Source: Charina bottae
Lineage: Eukaryota > Chordata > Lepidosauria > Squamata > Charinaidae
Reading direction: 5' to 3'
Assembly (NCBI GenBank): GCA_023362775.1
Contig: JALMGJ010000020.1
Coordinates: 7,753,501-7,817,500, forward strand
Length of the DNA stretch: 64,000 nt
Shown here piece after piece: positions 1 to 11,335 of this stretch (positions within the stretch are counted from its first letter, which is position 1; each line of letters starts with the position of its first letter). The notes under the pieces were generated by a model that was not told the DNA's origin, searched no databases, and saw only the letters and a program-made list of their open reading frames with translations. Position numbers and translations under genes: made by a program.

Positions 1-180
1 TCTAGTCCTGCTTTAGGCATGAAGCCAGGTAGGTGACCTTGGGCCAGTCACTCTCTCTCAGTCCTAAGGCGGCGGCAATGGCAAACCACTTCTGAAAAAC
101 CTTGCCAAGAACACTGCAGGGACCAGTCCAGGGAGTCGCCAGGAGTCAACACTGACTCAAAGGTAACCAAAAACCAACCA
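1..180 (+). mobile_element. tRNA-derived SINE, cut by window edge
   Basis: Plus-strand SINE body whose tRNA-like head lies outside the window. It opens inside a B-box-like stretch (tctagtcctgc), then shows the conserved run gtgaccttgggccagtcact, the block ggcaatggcaaaccacttct and a 3' part resembling a Bov-B LINE tail (cttgccaaga, agtcaacactgactc). It ends in a CCAA/CCA-rich tail. The same family is seen in reverse at 18165-18405 and 38930-39150. Such SINEs are mobilised by Bov-B machinery, and a Bov-B derivative is present at 19.2 kb. Confidence 0.75.
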
Positions 181-200
181 ACCAACCACCACCACCACCC

Positions 201-1835
201 CGGAACCATGAAATAATTGGTACAGGTAGTTTGGAGGTAGATATTAAAGGGAACAAAGTTTGAAAATCATGTTTGTGAGCACATGCAGGATAAAAAGGAG
301 TAAGAGGTCTGGGGACAACTTTATGAATTGATTGACATATTGTGCAAAGTGTTATCTGCTTGGTGCTTGTTTAGTAATATATTATATGAACCAGCCACTA
401 TGATGTATAAAACATGATTTTTGTGACTTGTATGATGTAAAAAAAAAAAGAGAGCCAACTGTGGTTCATTCAGATCATGGCTTAATACAACTCCAGTTGT
501 TGAGAACCGTTTATCTTCAAATATGATCCTGACACAGGTAAACATGATTCCAGAAATTTTGAAATTATTGGATTAGAAACTAATTTTCTACACAATCCAC
601 AAGTAGACCACACAAATTGTCACAACATATTTTGATTTTATCTTGAGTGAACAGCAAATACATGGAAATATACAAAAAAAGTAAAAATTGAATCTCATAG
701 TTGAGGTTAGGATTAAAGTTTAAATAATAGACTAGATTTTCAGGCGATTAATACGTATGTAATATCAAGGTTTCCAATGTTAGGTTTATAATGCATGGCT
801 GAAGTACATTTAATTCTTCTGAAAATCCTTACACATAATGTATCAATTAGAAATATTATAAAATTTGCAAGATGGAAAAAGTTCTGTATTCATTTAAGAA
901 CAAGTAACTACAGTAGCCTATTACAGACTACTGAAAACTGAAGCACAGCAACATTGGTTCAGCCCTTTTTTTTTAAGGCTACTAAATCAGGGTACAAAAA
1001 TCTGAATGACTAGTTACTAGTAGATGACAGTAACAAGATACCCAAAACTCTTGTTGCTGTCTGAATTTTTGTAGCCCAGATTTAGTAGCCCTATTATATT
1101 TCCCAAGCTTTCCTTAATGCCAATTTTTTCAGAGACATTTTTGTAAAGTAAACTTGGCTAGAAGTCCATTTATGGCCTGCAGCACAAGCAATCCAATAGA
1201 AAGCTCCACTTACAAGCAACATCTCCTGGAAAATGGGAGTATTACACATTTTTTTAAAATATACACCTTCTGATGATATCCATATGGAACAGATTATATG
1301 GAGAATAGTCACTGTATTTTAACAAATAAGGTGTTTGACTTTTGACCAGTATATGGGACTATAGAATTAAAGGGTCCACATAACTCTGTTTCTTTGTATC
1401 TCTTTAACAGGCAAATTGAAAACTTTTATTCAAAGTACAGTAGGAGGAAAGCAGTCAATAAATGCATCCTGGATTATTGTGCTTGGCATATGAATACTAT
1501 CCTATTAACCAAAAGCAACACAGTGACTGTTGAAGATACAGCAATATAGTATAACCCTCCAGATATGAATAAAGCCAGAACTACTTGAAAGAACCAAAAT
1601 AGCCTGAAAGTAGAGCTCCCAAACAACTTTTTCCTTTCAGCACTGCAGGGATTTCAGCTTCTACAGTTATGGAGTTTCCTCCTCCAATTATATTTGAGGG
1701 AGAAACTTGTGGCCCTCTAAATGTTGCTTAACTACAATCCCTGCATCCTTACCATTGAACAAGCTGTGTAGTTCAGTGCTACCTGCATACTATCTGCAGT
1801 AGATAGTATATTTGCACTATATTATATGGAATAGA
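201..1835. other. No recognisable feature
   Basis: AT-rich single-copy-looking sequence. Stops are frequent in all frames, and I see no splice-flanked open frame and no repeat family I know. Confidence 0.5.
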
Positions 1836-1995
1836 GTATATGCCTAGAAGCTGGTGGGATGACTTAGGGTCATTTCTCTCTGTCCAACCCACCTCACAGG
1901 GTTGTTGTTGTGGAGAAAACAGGAGGTGGGAGCATTAGGTATGTACGCTGTCTTGAGTCGACCAAAAATAAAGGTGGAATACAAATCAAATAAAC
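1836..1995 (+). mobile_element. SINE 3' part with LINE-like tail
   Basis: Contains the conserved run ccaacccacctcacagggttg followed by gttgttgtggagaaaacagg and an A-rich end (aataaaggtggaatacaaatc). This matches the 3' half of a tRNA SINE whose tail imitates a CR1/L2-type LINE; the reverse copy at 39.56-39.8 kb shows the same block. The head is missing, so this is a 5'-truncated or eroded copy. Confidence 0.55.
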
Positions 1996-2229
1996 TACTT
2001 TAAACCTTGATATGGTGTTCCTAATAATTTTTCTTTCAAAAACTAACATGAAGCATTGGAGAACAGTTGGAGAGAAATACATATAATTATTACGGAAGTA
2101 AAAAAAAAGAATGTGAGCACTTGTGCTTCTTAGGTTTTAGCACCTTTTAGGCCCAATTTTTATTTTCTGTCAAAGCATGTAGCTGCCAACTGAAGAATGT
2201 AATCTGTGAAATCTAACTACATCAGGTAG

Positions 2230-2498
2230 CATCAAAGAGCTATGTCTATGAAGGTTCTCAGTCATCCAGGTGGAATTGTCTGTAGCTTGAATCATGTCAA
2301 CTGGATTTCTATTTTTTCAGTGGAAACGTTTGGCTCCTTATCCAAGGAGCTTCTTCAGTCTGAGCAACTTACCAACTTTGAGCAACCCTTACCAACTTTG
2401 CTCAGACTGAAGAAGCTCCTTGGATAAGGAGCGAAACGTTTCCACTGAAAAAATAGAAATCCAGTTGACATGATTCAAGCTACAGACATCAAAGAGCT
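2230..2498. mobile_element. Penelope-like element reduced to its inverted ends
   Basis: Two arms face each other. The left arm (about 2242-2365) contains ggtggaattgtctgtagctt and ggaaacgtttggctcctta; the right arm (about 2395-2486) holds the reverse complement of the same sequence. The same ends flank the Penelope element at 54182-54999. A 12-bp duplication, catcaaagagct, sits at 2230-2241 and 2487-2498, as expected of an insertion target duplication. All coding sequence is missing. Confidence 0.75.
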
Positions 2499-2499
2499 A

Positions 2500-3555
2500 G
2501 CAACAACAGGGACACCCAGTTTACCCTAATCCGCTTAACTAGTGCAATCCTCTGGTTTCGAAAGAGCCTCTAATCCCCATGAGCACTTTTTCACTGAGGT
2601 TTGGAAGTGTTCAACAGTGTCCAGTCTGCACAAGATGGAGAATGCTTTTCTATGGTAAATTCAGAGATGGCTATAGTTTTAATATCCAATCTAAGTGGGT
2701 GTGATAATTTAATAACCCATTTAAAAATAATATATGTTAGGAACTGTCTACAATTATATATAAATAAAATCTGAAACTGGAAAAAAAACCCCTGCATTTT
2801 AAGTTAGGTGTAAGCTCCCTTACACTAAATGCTCTGTCTCAGTGTTTTGAGTACTTCTGTACTTCCCTAAAAGCTAGCAGGATAGAATATACTGTAGTTA
2901 CATGTTTGTTCTCTAACCTTAGAATATTCTAATAGGGCTGGCAGACCTGGAGTGCAAAAGTACAGATAACCACTTGATGAGAGCCAAGATACTATATATT
3001 TACTATCACCTTGAGGTTGTCTGTAGTTTTGCAGCCTAGATCTAGTAGCCCTAATTCTAAAAGGGCTTCTTTATATTATGCTTAGCACATTGGATGTTAT
3101 ATTAAATTGTTTAATATTTAGAATATTAAACAAACTGTATCATTAATAATCAAGAATTACTTCATGTAATATAACTCTCCTTCTAACTGTGGTCATGGAT
3201 TACCATGCTAGACAGGTGAAGTACAAAAAGTGAAACTGGAGCAAAAGTGAAACCAAGCCTCCCAAAAGCTGATATACAACTTTGCTTTGGATAGGCTCAA
3301 CCTTTCACTATATATTGATATTATATATCAATTTGTTCAAGAATACAGGTTTGATCCAAAGCACTTTATTACAAAGTAAGTCTGAAGGCTTTTTAATCTC
3401 AATGCACATTTTGGGCATGTCTTTATAATTTAAAACCACTGAGCTTCTTAAAATTTGCATTAAACGGTCTTCTGACAAATGACCCTGGAAACGTCTGGCT
3501 ATGTGGAACTCGAGAAACAGAAATGAAGAACGGCAGAGACTGAAGATCTAAGCAT
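2500..3555. other. No recognisable feature
   Basis: AT-rich sequence with a short perfect hairpin near 3107-3132 (GTTTAATATT facing AATATTAAAC). No coding signal or known repeat was seen before the CpG island begins. Confidence 0.45.
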
Positions 3556-3559
3556 CCAA

Positions 3560-5240
3560 GCTTGGCCAGGGTGCCCCAACCCCGTCAACAGTGCCAGGGA
3601 ACTCCCTGCCAGGATAGGGGCGGGAAAACCCAAGCGGGTTCTGGGGTTGGGCCGCCAAATTCTTCCTTACCTAGGGCTGGGTGGCCAAGCTGCGTTGGGG
3701 GTGGGGTGCAGGGGAGGGGGTCCCTTAACACAAGCAGAGGCTGGAAAAAAGGGGGTTGACTGCCAGGGCAAGCCACTGCTCTCGAGTCACCATGCAGCCG
3801 AGCGGGACACCCGCGCCCGAAGCCACACCAGCCGAGGCAAGGCAGGCCCGCCCGCGCGAGGCGACGATCCACACGACGACTCAGGCCACAGAGGCTTCTC
3901 ACCGCCGGAGGAGAGGAATGGGCCTCCCGCCCGGTCACGCCAAGAGCGGGAAGACGCCCGGCAGCGCTCTCCCAGGGCCACTTCCCTCTCTAGGCGCGGA
4001 GATCAAGAGGGCGGCGGCGGCGGCGGCGGGAGAGCAGGATTCCCGCTACTGCCCCCTCCCCGGAGCCCTGGACAGCCGCCGAGTCGTCCCCTCCCCGCGG
4101 AGGAAGCGCGGCGGCGGCGGCATCGCCGTTCCCTCCGCCGCTTGATTGCCCGGCCGCCGTCTCCATCCGCCATTATTCTTTGTTCCTCGCGCGGGCCGGC
4201 GGCGGCCGGGCTCGGCGGGAGAGGAGCCGCTGCGGGGAAACAGGCGCCTCCATTTTAAAATAAAGGCCATCCCGGGGCGGAGGGGGAAGACGACCCGGCG
4301 TTGCTGGGCTCGCCAGGCCGGGGCTCGGCTCTCCCTTCCTTCGCCCGCTCCCCCCGATCGCGGTCTCCCCACCGACACCCGCCCGCGAGGCAACCCCGCC
4401 TCAACGGCCGCGCCGCTGCTGGTGCTGGTGGTGGCGGCCCTGTGGCTGCCGCCCCTCCCTGTTTTTCTTCTCGGGCTGTTAGTCGCCTTCCTTCCTCCTC
4501 TTTGCTTTTCTCCTCTTACCGGCTACAGGCTGCTCCGTCACTGCTTTCGTTCGCGCCTAGGCTCTCGCCGCAGTTTTATTCTCTCCCCCACGTAACACAC
4601 CGCGTCAAACTACACCTCCGCCGCGTCACTCACATAACACACACACGCTCTCTCAGGCTCTCCCAGCCCCGGCGACAGGCAGGCAGCAGCGGCCGACTGA
4701 GAGGGAGAGAGAGGAGCCAGCCAGGGAGCAAGCGCCGCCGAGCATGCCTCGGCTCTCCTCCGCCCCCGCCCCCGCCCCGCGCACGCCCCCTCCCTCCTCT
4801 CCGCGCACGGAAAGAACCGAACGGCCCCCACGGAAATGCCCGAAGGGGCTGAGCGGCCGCGGCGGAAAAGAACGACCGAGAGACTGCCTGCGGACGGGCG
4901 CGGAATCGGGGGGGGGGGGGCGCGCCTGGTGTTAAAGCGGGGAGCGCGCAGACATTTTAGCTGCTCAGTCCGACTGAGAAAGCGCAGGTTCGCGTTCATG
5001 ATCCAAGAGGAGGGCAGGACCAAGAGAAAGAACACGCCTCTCGGGCTGCTTGCTTTCTTGGCAGAGAGGAATGCCCCTCGTTTTGCCCGATAACCCTCCG
5101 CCCCTCCCGTGGTAACCGAAACAGAGACTGTGTGTTAGTGTGCCAGGGGCGCAAATTTCCGAAAAGAGACGAGCAAATCCGAAGACATCAAGAGGCAGCC
5201 CGGCGAATAAGACTTTACTCTCTGGCCGCCGCCTCACGGA
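3560..5240. promoter_or_regulatory. CpG island, probable promoter
   Basis: About 1.7 kb of GC-rich DNA dense in CpG inside AT-rich surroundings, a combination that in vertebrates marks unmethylated promoters. Visible sites are a YY1-like ccgccattatt near 4168, a second cctccattttaaaataaagg near 4250 that includes an AT-rich TATA-like run, and many GC boxes. Open frames here (up to about 200 codons) occur in several overlapping frames on both strands, as GC-rich sequence gives by chance, so I do not call any of them a gene. The direction of transcription cannot be decided; a bidirectional promoter is possible. Confidence 0.75.
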
Positions 5241-5976
5241 AGCGGCTGAAGCTGTTTTGATAACAGGAAGAGCAAAGCCGGGGAGAGTTTAGGCGGGCGA
5301 AGGGGGATTGCGGTTCTGCCTGGGTGGGAATCCGAGGCTTTTGCAAAAGCGAGCCAGGCGTGGGAATGCGAAACGCAAACTGCGAGAAAATGCTTGAACG
5401 GCAAAAAAAGAGAGAAAGGAATACGGTTGCACGTAAGGAAATCGAGAAAAGATTCTTGGTAGGAGGAGAGCTGTGTTCGTCTATGGTAGCAAAAAATCAG
5501 ACGTCTGGTAGCACCTTTTCCGTTTTATTAATTTTTATAAACTATATATTTTAATTTTTAAAAATGATTTAATATTTAGCAAAATGTGTGGGAAAAGATG
5601 CTACCGGACTCCTGCTCATTCTCGAATGCCTGTTTTGGGATGAGAGCCGGGAATCTGGTCCAAATCAAGACAAAACGGGTCAAAGGAAGCAGCTCAATGG
5701 GAAACTAGGCTTGCAAAGATGGAGCACCGGTTCCCACCACAGGTGAGTTTCACAAGGCATTCCTTTGTGACACTACAACGGTTCATGCAAAAAGAATGAG
5801 AACTTGTTTTCAACATGGAGATTTTCTATTTAAAAATTCATCCAGGAGCAGAAGATTGTGCTCCTAATTTCACTTGTGCTGCCTGTGATTTTCCTCTGTG
5901 ATGGTGAGCAAAGACAATGGCTTAAGCGAGACTGTTAAAGTCAGGACTTCTCAAATTTTGTGGCCTTCCTGTGACA
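5241..5976. other. CpG island shore, nothing recognised
   Basis: Sequence passing from the CpG island into AT-rich DNA. It could hold an untranslated first exon or the first part of an intron. I see no element or convincing coding exon. Confidence 0.4.
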
Positions 5977-5984
5977 CCCTAAAG

Positions 5985-6119
5985 CTGTCTTTCTCAACCT
6001 TGGCTGCCTTAAGATGTGTGGACTTCAACTCCCAGAATTCCCCAGCCAGCCATGCTGGCTGGGGAATTCTGGGAGTTGAAGTCCACACATCTTAAAGCGG
6101 CCAAGGTTGAGAAACACTG
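5985..6119. mobile_element. Palindromic hAT MITE
   Basis: An almost perfect inverted repeat: both arms carry gatgtgtggacttcaactcc or its complement, meeting at a centre rich in CCAGC/GCTGG near 6050. Ends are CTGTCTTTCTCAACC and GGTTGAGAAACACTG. An exact 8-bp duplication ccctaaag lies at 5977-5984 and 6120-6127. It is non-coding. A half-copy of the family is at about 32264-32333. Confidence 0.85.
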
Positions 6120-6127
6120 CCCTAAAG

Positions 6128-6966
6128 TGATAAATGAATTAGTGTGAGCCCCCTTCCCAGAAAAAAATGAATTATATCCCCTGGGTTAGGGTTGGGCAAC
6201 AAATAAATATTCCATAAATATATTACATTTAATAATTAAATTTCACTCAGTATATCAGATGAAACAATGAAAGAATCTTGCATCTTCATAAAACCATTTC
6301 ATTGAAAATAAAATAATCAAATTTAAAACCATATTTTAATGGGAGAAAGAAGATTGCTAAGTTTTGCATAATACCTGAAAGATGGGTTTTATTTTTGAAA
6401 CAATCTAATTTCCTTTTCCGTTTTTATTTTGGATTGATATTTTGACATAAATTACAACTTGACACAAATAACAACTTGTATCATTTGGGTATTTATGTCA
6501 GTAAGCAAATGACAGAAATAATGTAAATTTAAGTCAACCGTCCAGACCAGAATTTTTCAAACTCTATTCTGCAGAACCCTAGGGCAGGTTCCATGATCTC
6601 AGAAAGTTTAAAAACCCCTGATTCAAAATACAACGGAATACAAAGGTTTGCTATTTTATGGGTAAGATTGTAGTCACAATGATAGGATGCAGGTCTGTCC
6701 CATTTTGAGTTTTCACCATCATCTTAACATTTCGAGATGGCAAAGAGAGGTAAAATTGTGTATCAATCATTGCATTAGTGACACTTCATTCCAACCTATG
6801 TTTCTCTTCAACTTTAATCCATATCTACTATGGCATCTTTAGCCTGGAAGGTCTCATGTTAACCCACTTCTTCCTTAGCTTTGAGTGAAATTTAGCAGTC
6901 ATGTCTTTGGATTTATTGAAAAGCTGCTATTTCACCTGATGACAATGGTGACTTGCCAGTGATACA
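6128..6966. other. No gene; possible hAT relic
   Basis: Mostly unremarkable AT-rich sequence. A 73-bp block at 6548-6620 has inverted ends (CAGAATTTTTCAAAC and GTTTAAAAACCCCTG) that look like a worn hAT MITE, but I find no matching target duplication. Confidence 0.35.
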
Positions 6967-7025
6967 TGAAATTTATTTATTTATTTATTAAATTTATATG
7001 ACTGCCCAACTCCCCCAACGGAGAA
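6967..7025 (-). mobile_element. CR1/L2 LINE 3' end
   Basis: A TTTA-repeat tail followed by aaatttatatgactgcccaa and ctcccccaacggag. This is the reverse complement of the usual squamate CR1/L2 3' end (a gggcrgtataaattt-like block plus AAAT repeats). Only the end is recognisable. Confidence 0.55.
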
Positions 7026-7540
7026 ATCATGAATTGCCTTATGATACATGGCTAAATTGCTATGAAAAGTTCTGGTTATATGACCTTTCAACCTACTTGC
7101 AGTGCACCGCTTCAGAACCTCTCACCATTCAACATATCAAAAGCAGCTTGCAGAGGGAGCACCCCATATAAGATTTGTTTTATCAGCTGCTTTGTATTGT
7201 CAAAATCCAATTCTATAGCCTTCAGGTACTACAGAGACCTTCCATGTGGATGCAAAGTACTCCTCAAACACCAGGGTACTGTGATTGGATATGGAATTAT
7301 AATAAAAGGTAAGCCTAGCTTTTTCTGCAAGCAGATAATTTCCCACATAGACCCCTCTACCTCCTAGTAGAAACCTTTACCAACAGTAAGAGCTTATCTT
7401 CCAAATCTAAGTTAAGCAACAAATGGCTTTCTAGAAGCTCTTTTCATCAAATTCAAAACCAAAATACTTTTATCTGTTGTCCTGTCAAGGTTATTGAAAA
7501 CACCCATCTTGAAGATTTGATGCTCACTATAAAATCTTTA

Positions 7541-7881
7541 AGGGGCGTGGTGGCTCAGCGGGTAAGACGCCAGGCTTGTTGATCGGAAGATTGCAAGTTC
7601 GGAGGTTCGAATCCCTAGCCCTGCGTGCAGAGTGAGCTCCTGCACTAGCTCCAGCTCTTGCCAACCTAGCAATTCGAAAGCATGCAAATGCAAGTAGATG
7701 AATAGGTACCACTTCGGTGGGTAGGTAACAGCGTTCCGCGCGTGTCATGCGGCCACATGACCGTGGAAGCGTCTTCGGACAACGCTGGCTCTTTGGCTAA
7801 CAAACGGAGATGAGCACCGGCCCCTAGAGTCGGACACGACTGCACAAATGTGCAGGGGGTACCTTTACCTTTTTACCTTTT
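7541..7881 (+). mobile_element. Sauria-type tRNA SINE, full length
   Basis: Starts with the tRNA-like head gcgtggtggctcagcgggta and a B box (ggttcgaatcc), continues through ccaacctagcaattcgaaag, cagcgttccgcgcg and cttcggacaacgctggctct, and ends ctagagtcggacacgactgc plus a cctttaccttttt tail. The central body is diagnostic of the Sauria SINE family of lizards and snakes. A 13-bp target duplication tataaaatcttta is at 7528-7540 and 7882-7894. Related copies: 9956-10166, 21656-21985, 60316-60655. Confidence 0.9.
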
Positions 7882-8163
7882 TATAAAATCTTTAGATGGC
7901 GCCCCAATGCCTTTCTTGCTCTGTGATTATGGAAACGTAGCCCACATGATTTAAGTTATCTATTCAAAACTTACATCCAATGACATTTTTTTGATTGAAA
8001 AATCTATTATAATTAGCCTACCTAACACTGCATCTAGTACCCTATCTAGTGATAAATTCTTCCTTTGCTTAAATAAAATGCACACTTAGGCTAACTCGTT
8101 CATATAGATAAAAAATTAAGGGTTCCAGATCCATAACGTCTTGAGTCAATTTTCATGATATTG

Positions 8164-8167
<4 letters not shown>

Positions 8168-8219
<52 letters not shown>

Positions 8220-8345
8220 TACATACATACATACATACATACTATGTATGTATACATACATACATACACATAGTGTGTGTATGTATATATACACACACAT
8301 ATACTGTGTGTGTGTGTATGTATATATATACACACATACTGTATA
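8168..8345. repeat. Compound microsatellite (TA)n(CA)n(CATA)n
   Basis: A run of about 22 TA units is followed by CACA and CATACATA blocks and mirrored TGTG/TATG blocks, so parts can fold back on themselves. Open frames across it (Tyr/Ile/His-rich on both strands) are repeat artefacts. Confidence 0.9.
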
Positions 8346-8589
8346 TAAATTTCTTGTTTGCTACAATCAAACAACTCTTGGTGGCTAGCAGTATCATCCA
8401 ATCCATTACAACATCCACCGTATAAAATAAAAATAAAACTTGAAAAAAATTAATAAAATACATGACAAACTACTACAATAATTATTTTTTAAAATTAGAA
8501 TTAATGAATAGATGGTAATAATCACAATTCACAATCACTATCTCCAGTTGTTTCTGCTTGCCCAGTACGTTCAGGCCAAGTGGGTGCGC

Positions 8590-8935
8590 TCCAGGTCCCC
8601 TCAATTAAACGTTGCCATCTTGTGGGACTGAGGAAGCACGCTTCCTCTGTCGCTGCCCCTTCCCTCTGGAACAGCATCCCCCCCAGAGATGCATATGGCA
8701 CCCACTCTCCTGGAGTTCTGGAAGGCCCTTAAGACCTGGCTCTGTTGCCTGTGGAGCCCCTGTTGCATTTTTTTTTAAATTGTTATGATTGTTTTCAGTC
8801 TGGGCTGCTGCATTTTGTTTCATGCTTTTAACTGTTTTAATTGTATATTTGGATATCGGAAGGTGCCAAGAGAGGGCAGCCATAATAAATTTAATAAAAC
8901 AAATAATAAAATAAAAATAAAATTCAGATGTTCTT
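8590..8935 (+). mobile_element. CR1/L2 LINE 3' end
   Basis: The sequence ccccttccctctggaacagc followed by gagatgcatatggcaccc and ctggagttctggaaggccct corresponds to the end of the CR1/L2 reverse-transcriptase ORF (the LWNSLP and FRKALKTWL region). It is followed by a 3' UTR and an AATAAAA-rich end. Only the last part is present and it is frame-broken. Confidence 0.65.
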
Positions 8936-8995
8936 CTAAGTAACTCTTGTTTGATAAATTTATGAAATAATAATAAAATGAAGACCGATTGTATC

Positions 8996-9063
8996 TTGGG
9001 GGAAGGATGGGCAATGGGCGGGGAATAAATTTGAAAAATAAATAAATAAATAAATAAATAAAT
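8996..9063 (+). mobile_element. CR1/L2 tail with (AAAT)n
   Basis: A gggcggggaataaatttg block ending in about seven AAAT units, the usual 3' terminus of a squamate CR1/L2 insertion. It abuts an opposite-strand LINE fragment, so one element inserted into another. Confidence 0.55.
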
Positions 9064-9775
9064 ATTCCACAAAGCAGGTACAGTAACAGAGAAGCAGCAT
9101 GTGCCAGCCTCCATCCCCTTAACCTTCTGAAAGTGGGCAACCACTAAAAGGTTCTTATTCACCTTGGGCAGGTGGAAACCAAGTAGGGCTTTCAAGGACA
9201 AAATCAGCATTTGAATTGCATTCAGAACCCATTAGGAAGCCGGTGCAGGCCTTGGCCCATAGGTGTCATGTGCTCATACCAGTGTGTACCAGCCAACAGC
9301 TGGCCTACAGTATTCTGGACTAGGTGAAACTTTTAGGTGGTTTTCAAACGCACCCCTACATAGAGCACATTGCAGAAATCCAAGCAGTGGTGACTAGGAG
9401 ATGAGTGGCTGTTGCAAGGTCCTCATGTTCCAGGGAAGGCTGGACCTGGTGCATCAGCCAAAGTTAGGCAAAGGCCCCTATGGCCTTGGCTTCCACCTGG
9501 CTATCTAGCAAGCACCATGATTCCAGGAGGTGAGGAACTTGCTCCTTCAAAGTACCATCTCATCAGGAAATAACATTGGAGATATCAATAACTCAGCTTT
9601 GGCCCATTTTGTCTCACAGCCTCCAGGCACTGGATCAAGACATTAAGAGCTTCTCCTATGAAGCCTGGGGTAGTGATATACAGCTGGATATCATCACCAA
9701 TTGATGATACCACACTCCAAACTGATGAGCAGTTTCATGTAGATATTAAAAAGTAAGGGAGATGTAGAGAGTCAG
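9064..9775 (-). pseudogene. Decayed CR1/L2 LINE reverse transcriptase
   Basis: Read on the minus strand, the segment encodes the C-terminal half of a CR1/L2 ORF2 with interruptions. Visible blocks in order are GDDIQLYIT at about 9671-9697 (the catalytic YADDTQLY box, with Tyr-Ala changed), a CLEAV block, LDFCNVLYVG, QLLAGTHWYEH and a late LWN block near 9070. Several stops and frame changes show it is dead. A younger plus-strand LINE tail cuts off its 3' end. Confidence 0.7.
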
Positions 9776-9839
9776 GGAGACAGGCTTGAAGCAAATATTT
9801 AGAAACTGTAATGTAATCAAAAAGGACAGAAGCATTTCT

Positions 9840-10267
9840 TAACACCTGGGAAGGGAGGTAGTATTAAGAAGAAACTCAGGCTAACTCCTCCTGACTGACT
9901 GAGGTACAAGAGGGAAGAAAAGCACAACCAGACTTGCAAGATTCTGTTACTATAAAAGGTAAAGGTTCCCCTCGCACATTTGTGCAGTAGTGTCCGACAT
10001 TAGGGGCTGGTGCTCATCTCCGTTTGTTAGCCGAAGAGCCAGCGTTGTCCGAAGACGCTTCCGCGGTCATGTGGCCGCATGACGCGCACGGAATGCTGTT
10101 ACCTACCCACCGAAGTGGTACCTATTAATCTACTTGCATTTGCATGCTTTCGAATTGCTAGGTTGGCTGTTACTATAAGGTCTGTTACTATAGCTTATAT
10201 CAAAGTATAGTTCTAGTCTTCCTGTGGAAACTGTTTCCTGATTTAGTGTACCTCTAAAGGGCTGACA
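9840..10267 (+). mobile_element. Gypsy-type LTR fragment, split by a SINE
   Basis: The LTR-like sequence has the block gacttgcaagattctgttac, then after the SINE cttcctgtggaaactgtttc and an end gggctgaca. The same blocks recur at 10268-10725, about 11400-11517, 11513-12461 and 34290-34425, so they mark one LTR family. Polarity is inferred from the pol remnant that follows. Confidence 0.55.
9956..10166 (-). mobile_element. Sauria-type SINE, 5'-truncated
   Basis: Minus-strand copy: it begins with the complement of the pyrimidine tail (aaaggtaaaggttccc) and stops after cgaattgctaggttggc, so the tRNA head is missing. A 12-bp target duplication ctgttactataa is at 9944-9955 and 10167-10178 and falls inside the LTR, so the SINE is younger than the LTR. 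Confidence 0.85.
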
Positions 10268-10725
10268 GGAGAGAGGACCAAGCCCTGGCATGTTCCACAA
10301 AGAAGAGGTTTCTTGGCTGATCTCTCCATTCCCACAACCACTGACTGGAATTTCCCACTGAGGAAGGAGCAGAATCACTGAAAAACAGTGCCTTCAATTG
10401 TTAATCCTTACTTTTTGTACTTGGTCCCATGCCTAGGCCAGAATCCTTACTGAAAAGTATTTAGATAGTGTAGAGGAGTAAGGGGATAACCTTGAAGAAG
10501 GAATGCAGAAATGGTCAAATAAACATTAACGTGGCCCTGGGAAAGAAGAGAAGGTGAAAAAGAAGCTCAAGATAACCCTGTCTTGATTCTCTTTGGTATA
10601 AGAGGGGCAGATGGAAACTGTCAGGCTTTCAAGATTCTGTTATTATACCCTACAACAATAGAGCACCAGTAGTCTTTGTGGTGTCTGTTTTCTGACCTGA
10701 CCTGACCTACCTTGAAAGGCTGACA
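10268..10725 (+). mobile_element. Gypsy-type LTR, degenerate
   Basis: Ends in the family terminus ggctgaca. It contains ggataaccttgaagaagga, a tctttggtataagaggggca promoter-like block and ctttcaagattctgttatta, matching the later LTR at 11513-12461 block by block. It lies just upstream of the pol remnant, as a 5' LTR would. Confidence 0.5.
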
Positions 10726-10819
10726 TCAATCTTGAAAGGCTCCCCAGTCTTTATTCAGAGAGGCATTGAAACTTATCTATGTTCATCAAGATGGCATCAG
10801 ATCTTTGAGGTGCCCCACT

Positions 10820-11335
10820 GTCAGCAAAAAATTTGCTGAAGCTTTGCAAACGTTTATAGAATGTTCATCCCTACTTTTGTAGAGTGCACAAGCCTCTCAA
10901 CGTTTAAAGAAAGAATCTAAGTTCAAATGGTTTACTCAAGATCAAGCAGCACTGTAGGACTTAAAAATTCTTTTTTTTACAGGTACCACTCAGACATCCT
11001 GTTATCTCTTGACCCTTTTTTGTGCAAATAGACACATCAAACAGCATTAGGAACCAATTTCTTCCAAGCTCTGAAGATGGGAGTGAGAAAAAAGCTCCTG
11101 CCATGTGCCTTTTATTCCAGATTGCTACTCCCAACTGAAAAGAATGATATTTTCAATAAAGAGCTTCTGGTGATAAAAGCAGCATTCCAACAACAGAGAC
11201 ATTTCTTAGAGGGAGCAATCCACCCAATTCAAGTGTGCCTGGATGTAATGGAATGTGAGAATGACCTTGGAAGATGGGGGGAAGACATACCACTTAGGAA
11301 TGATCAGATAAAAGGGGGAGGAGCCCACAACTGAG
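10820..11335 (+). pseudogene. Ty3/Gypsy pol remnant (RT thumb to RNase H)
   Basis: Translation in shifting frames gives the end of a Ty3/Gypsy reverse transcriptase (KFKWFTQDQAAL near 10920-10950, the family's F-W-T...QAAF...LK block). From about 11077 it gives the first part of RNase H ([33 protein letters not shown]). In-frame stops and frame changes are present; protease, the catalytic RT core and integrase are missing. It belongs with the flanking LTRs. Non-functional. Confidence 0.75.

Noticed and set aside
3585..5237. Frames of 117-203 codons in the CpG island
   Set aside because: Overlapping Arg/Pro/Gly/Ala-rich frames on both strands are expected from high GC; no initiation context or homology was recognised.
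7062..7367. 101-codon open frame on the plus strand
   Set aside because: No splice context, no family resemblance, biased composition; a chance frame.
8100..8463. Tyr/Ile/His-rich frames
   Set aside because: Translations of the TA/CA/CATA microsatellite.
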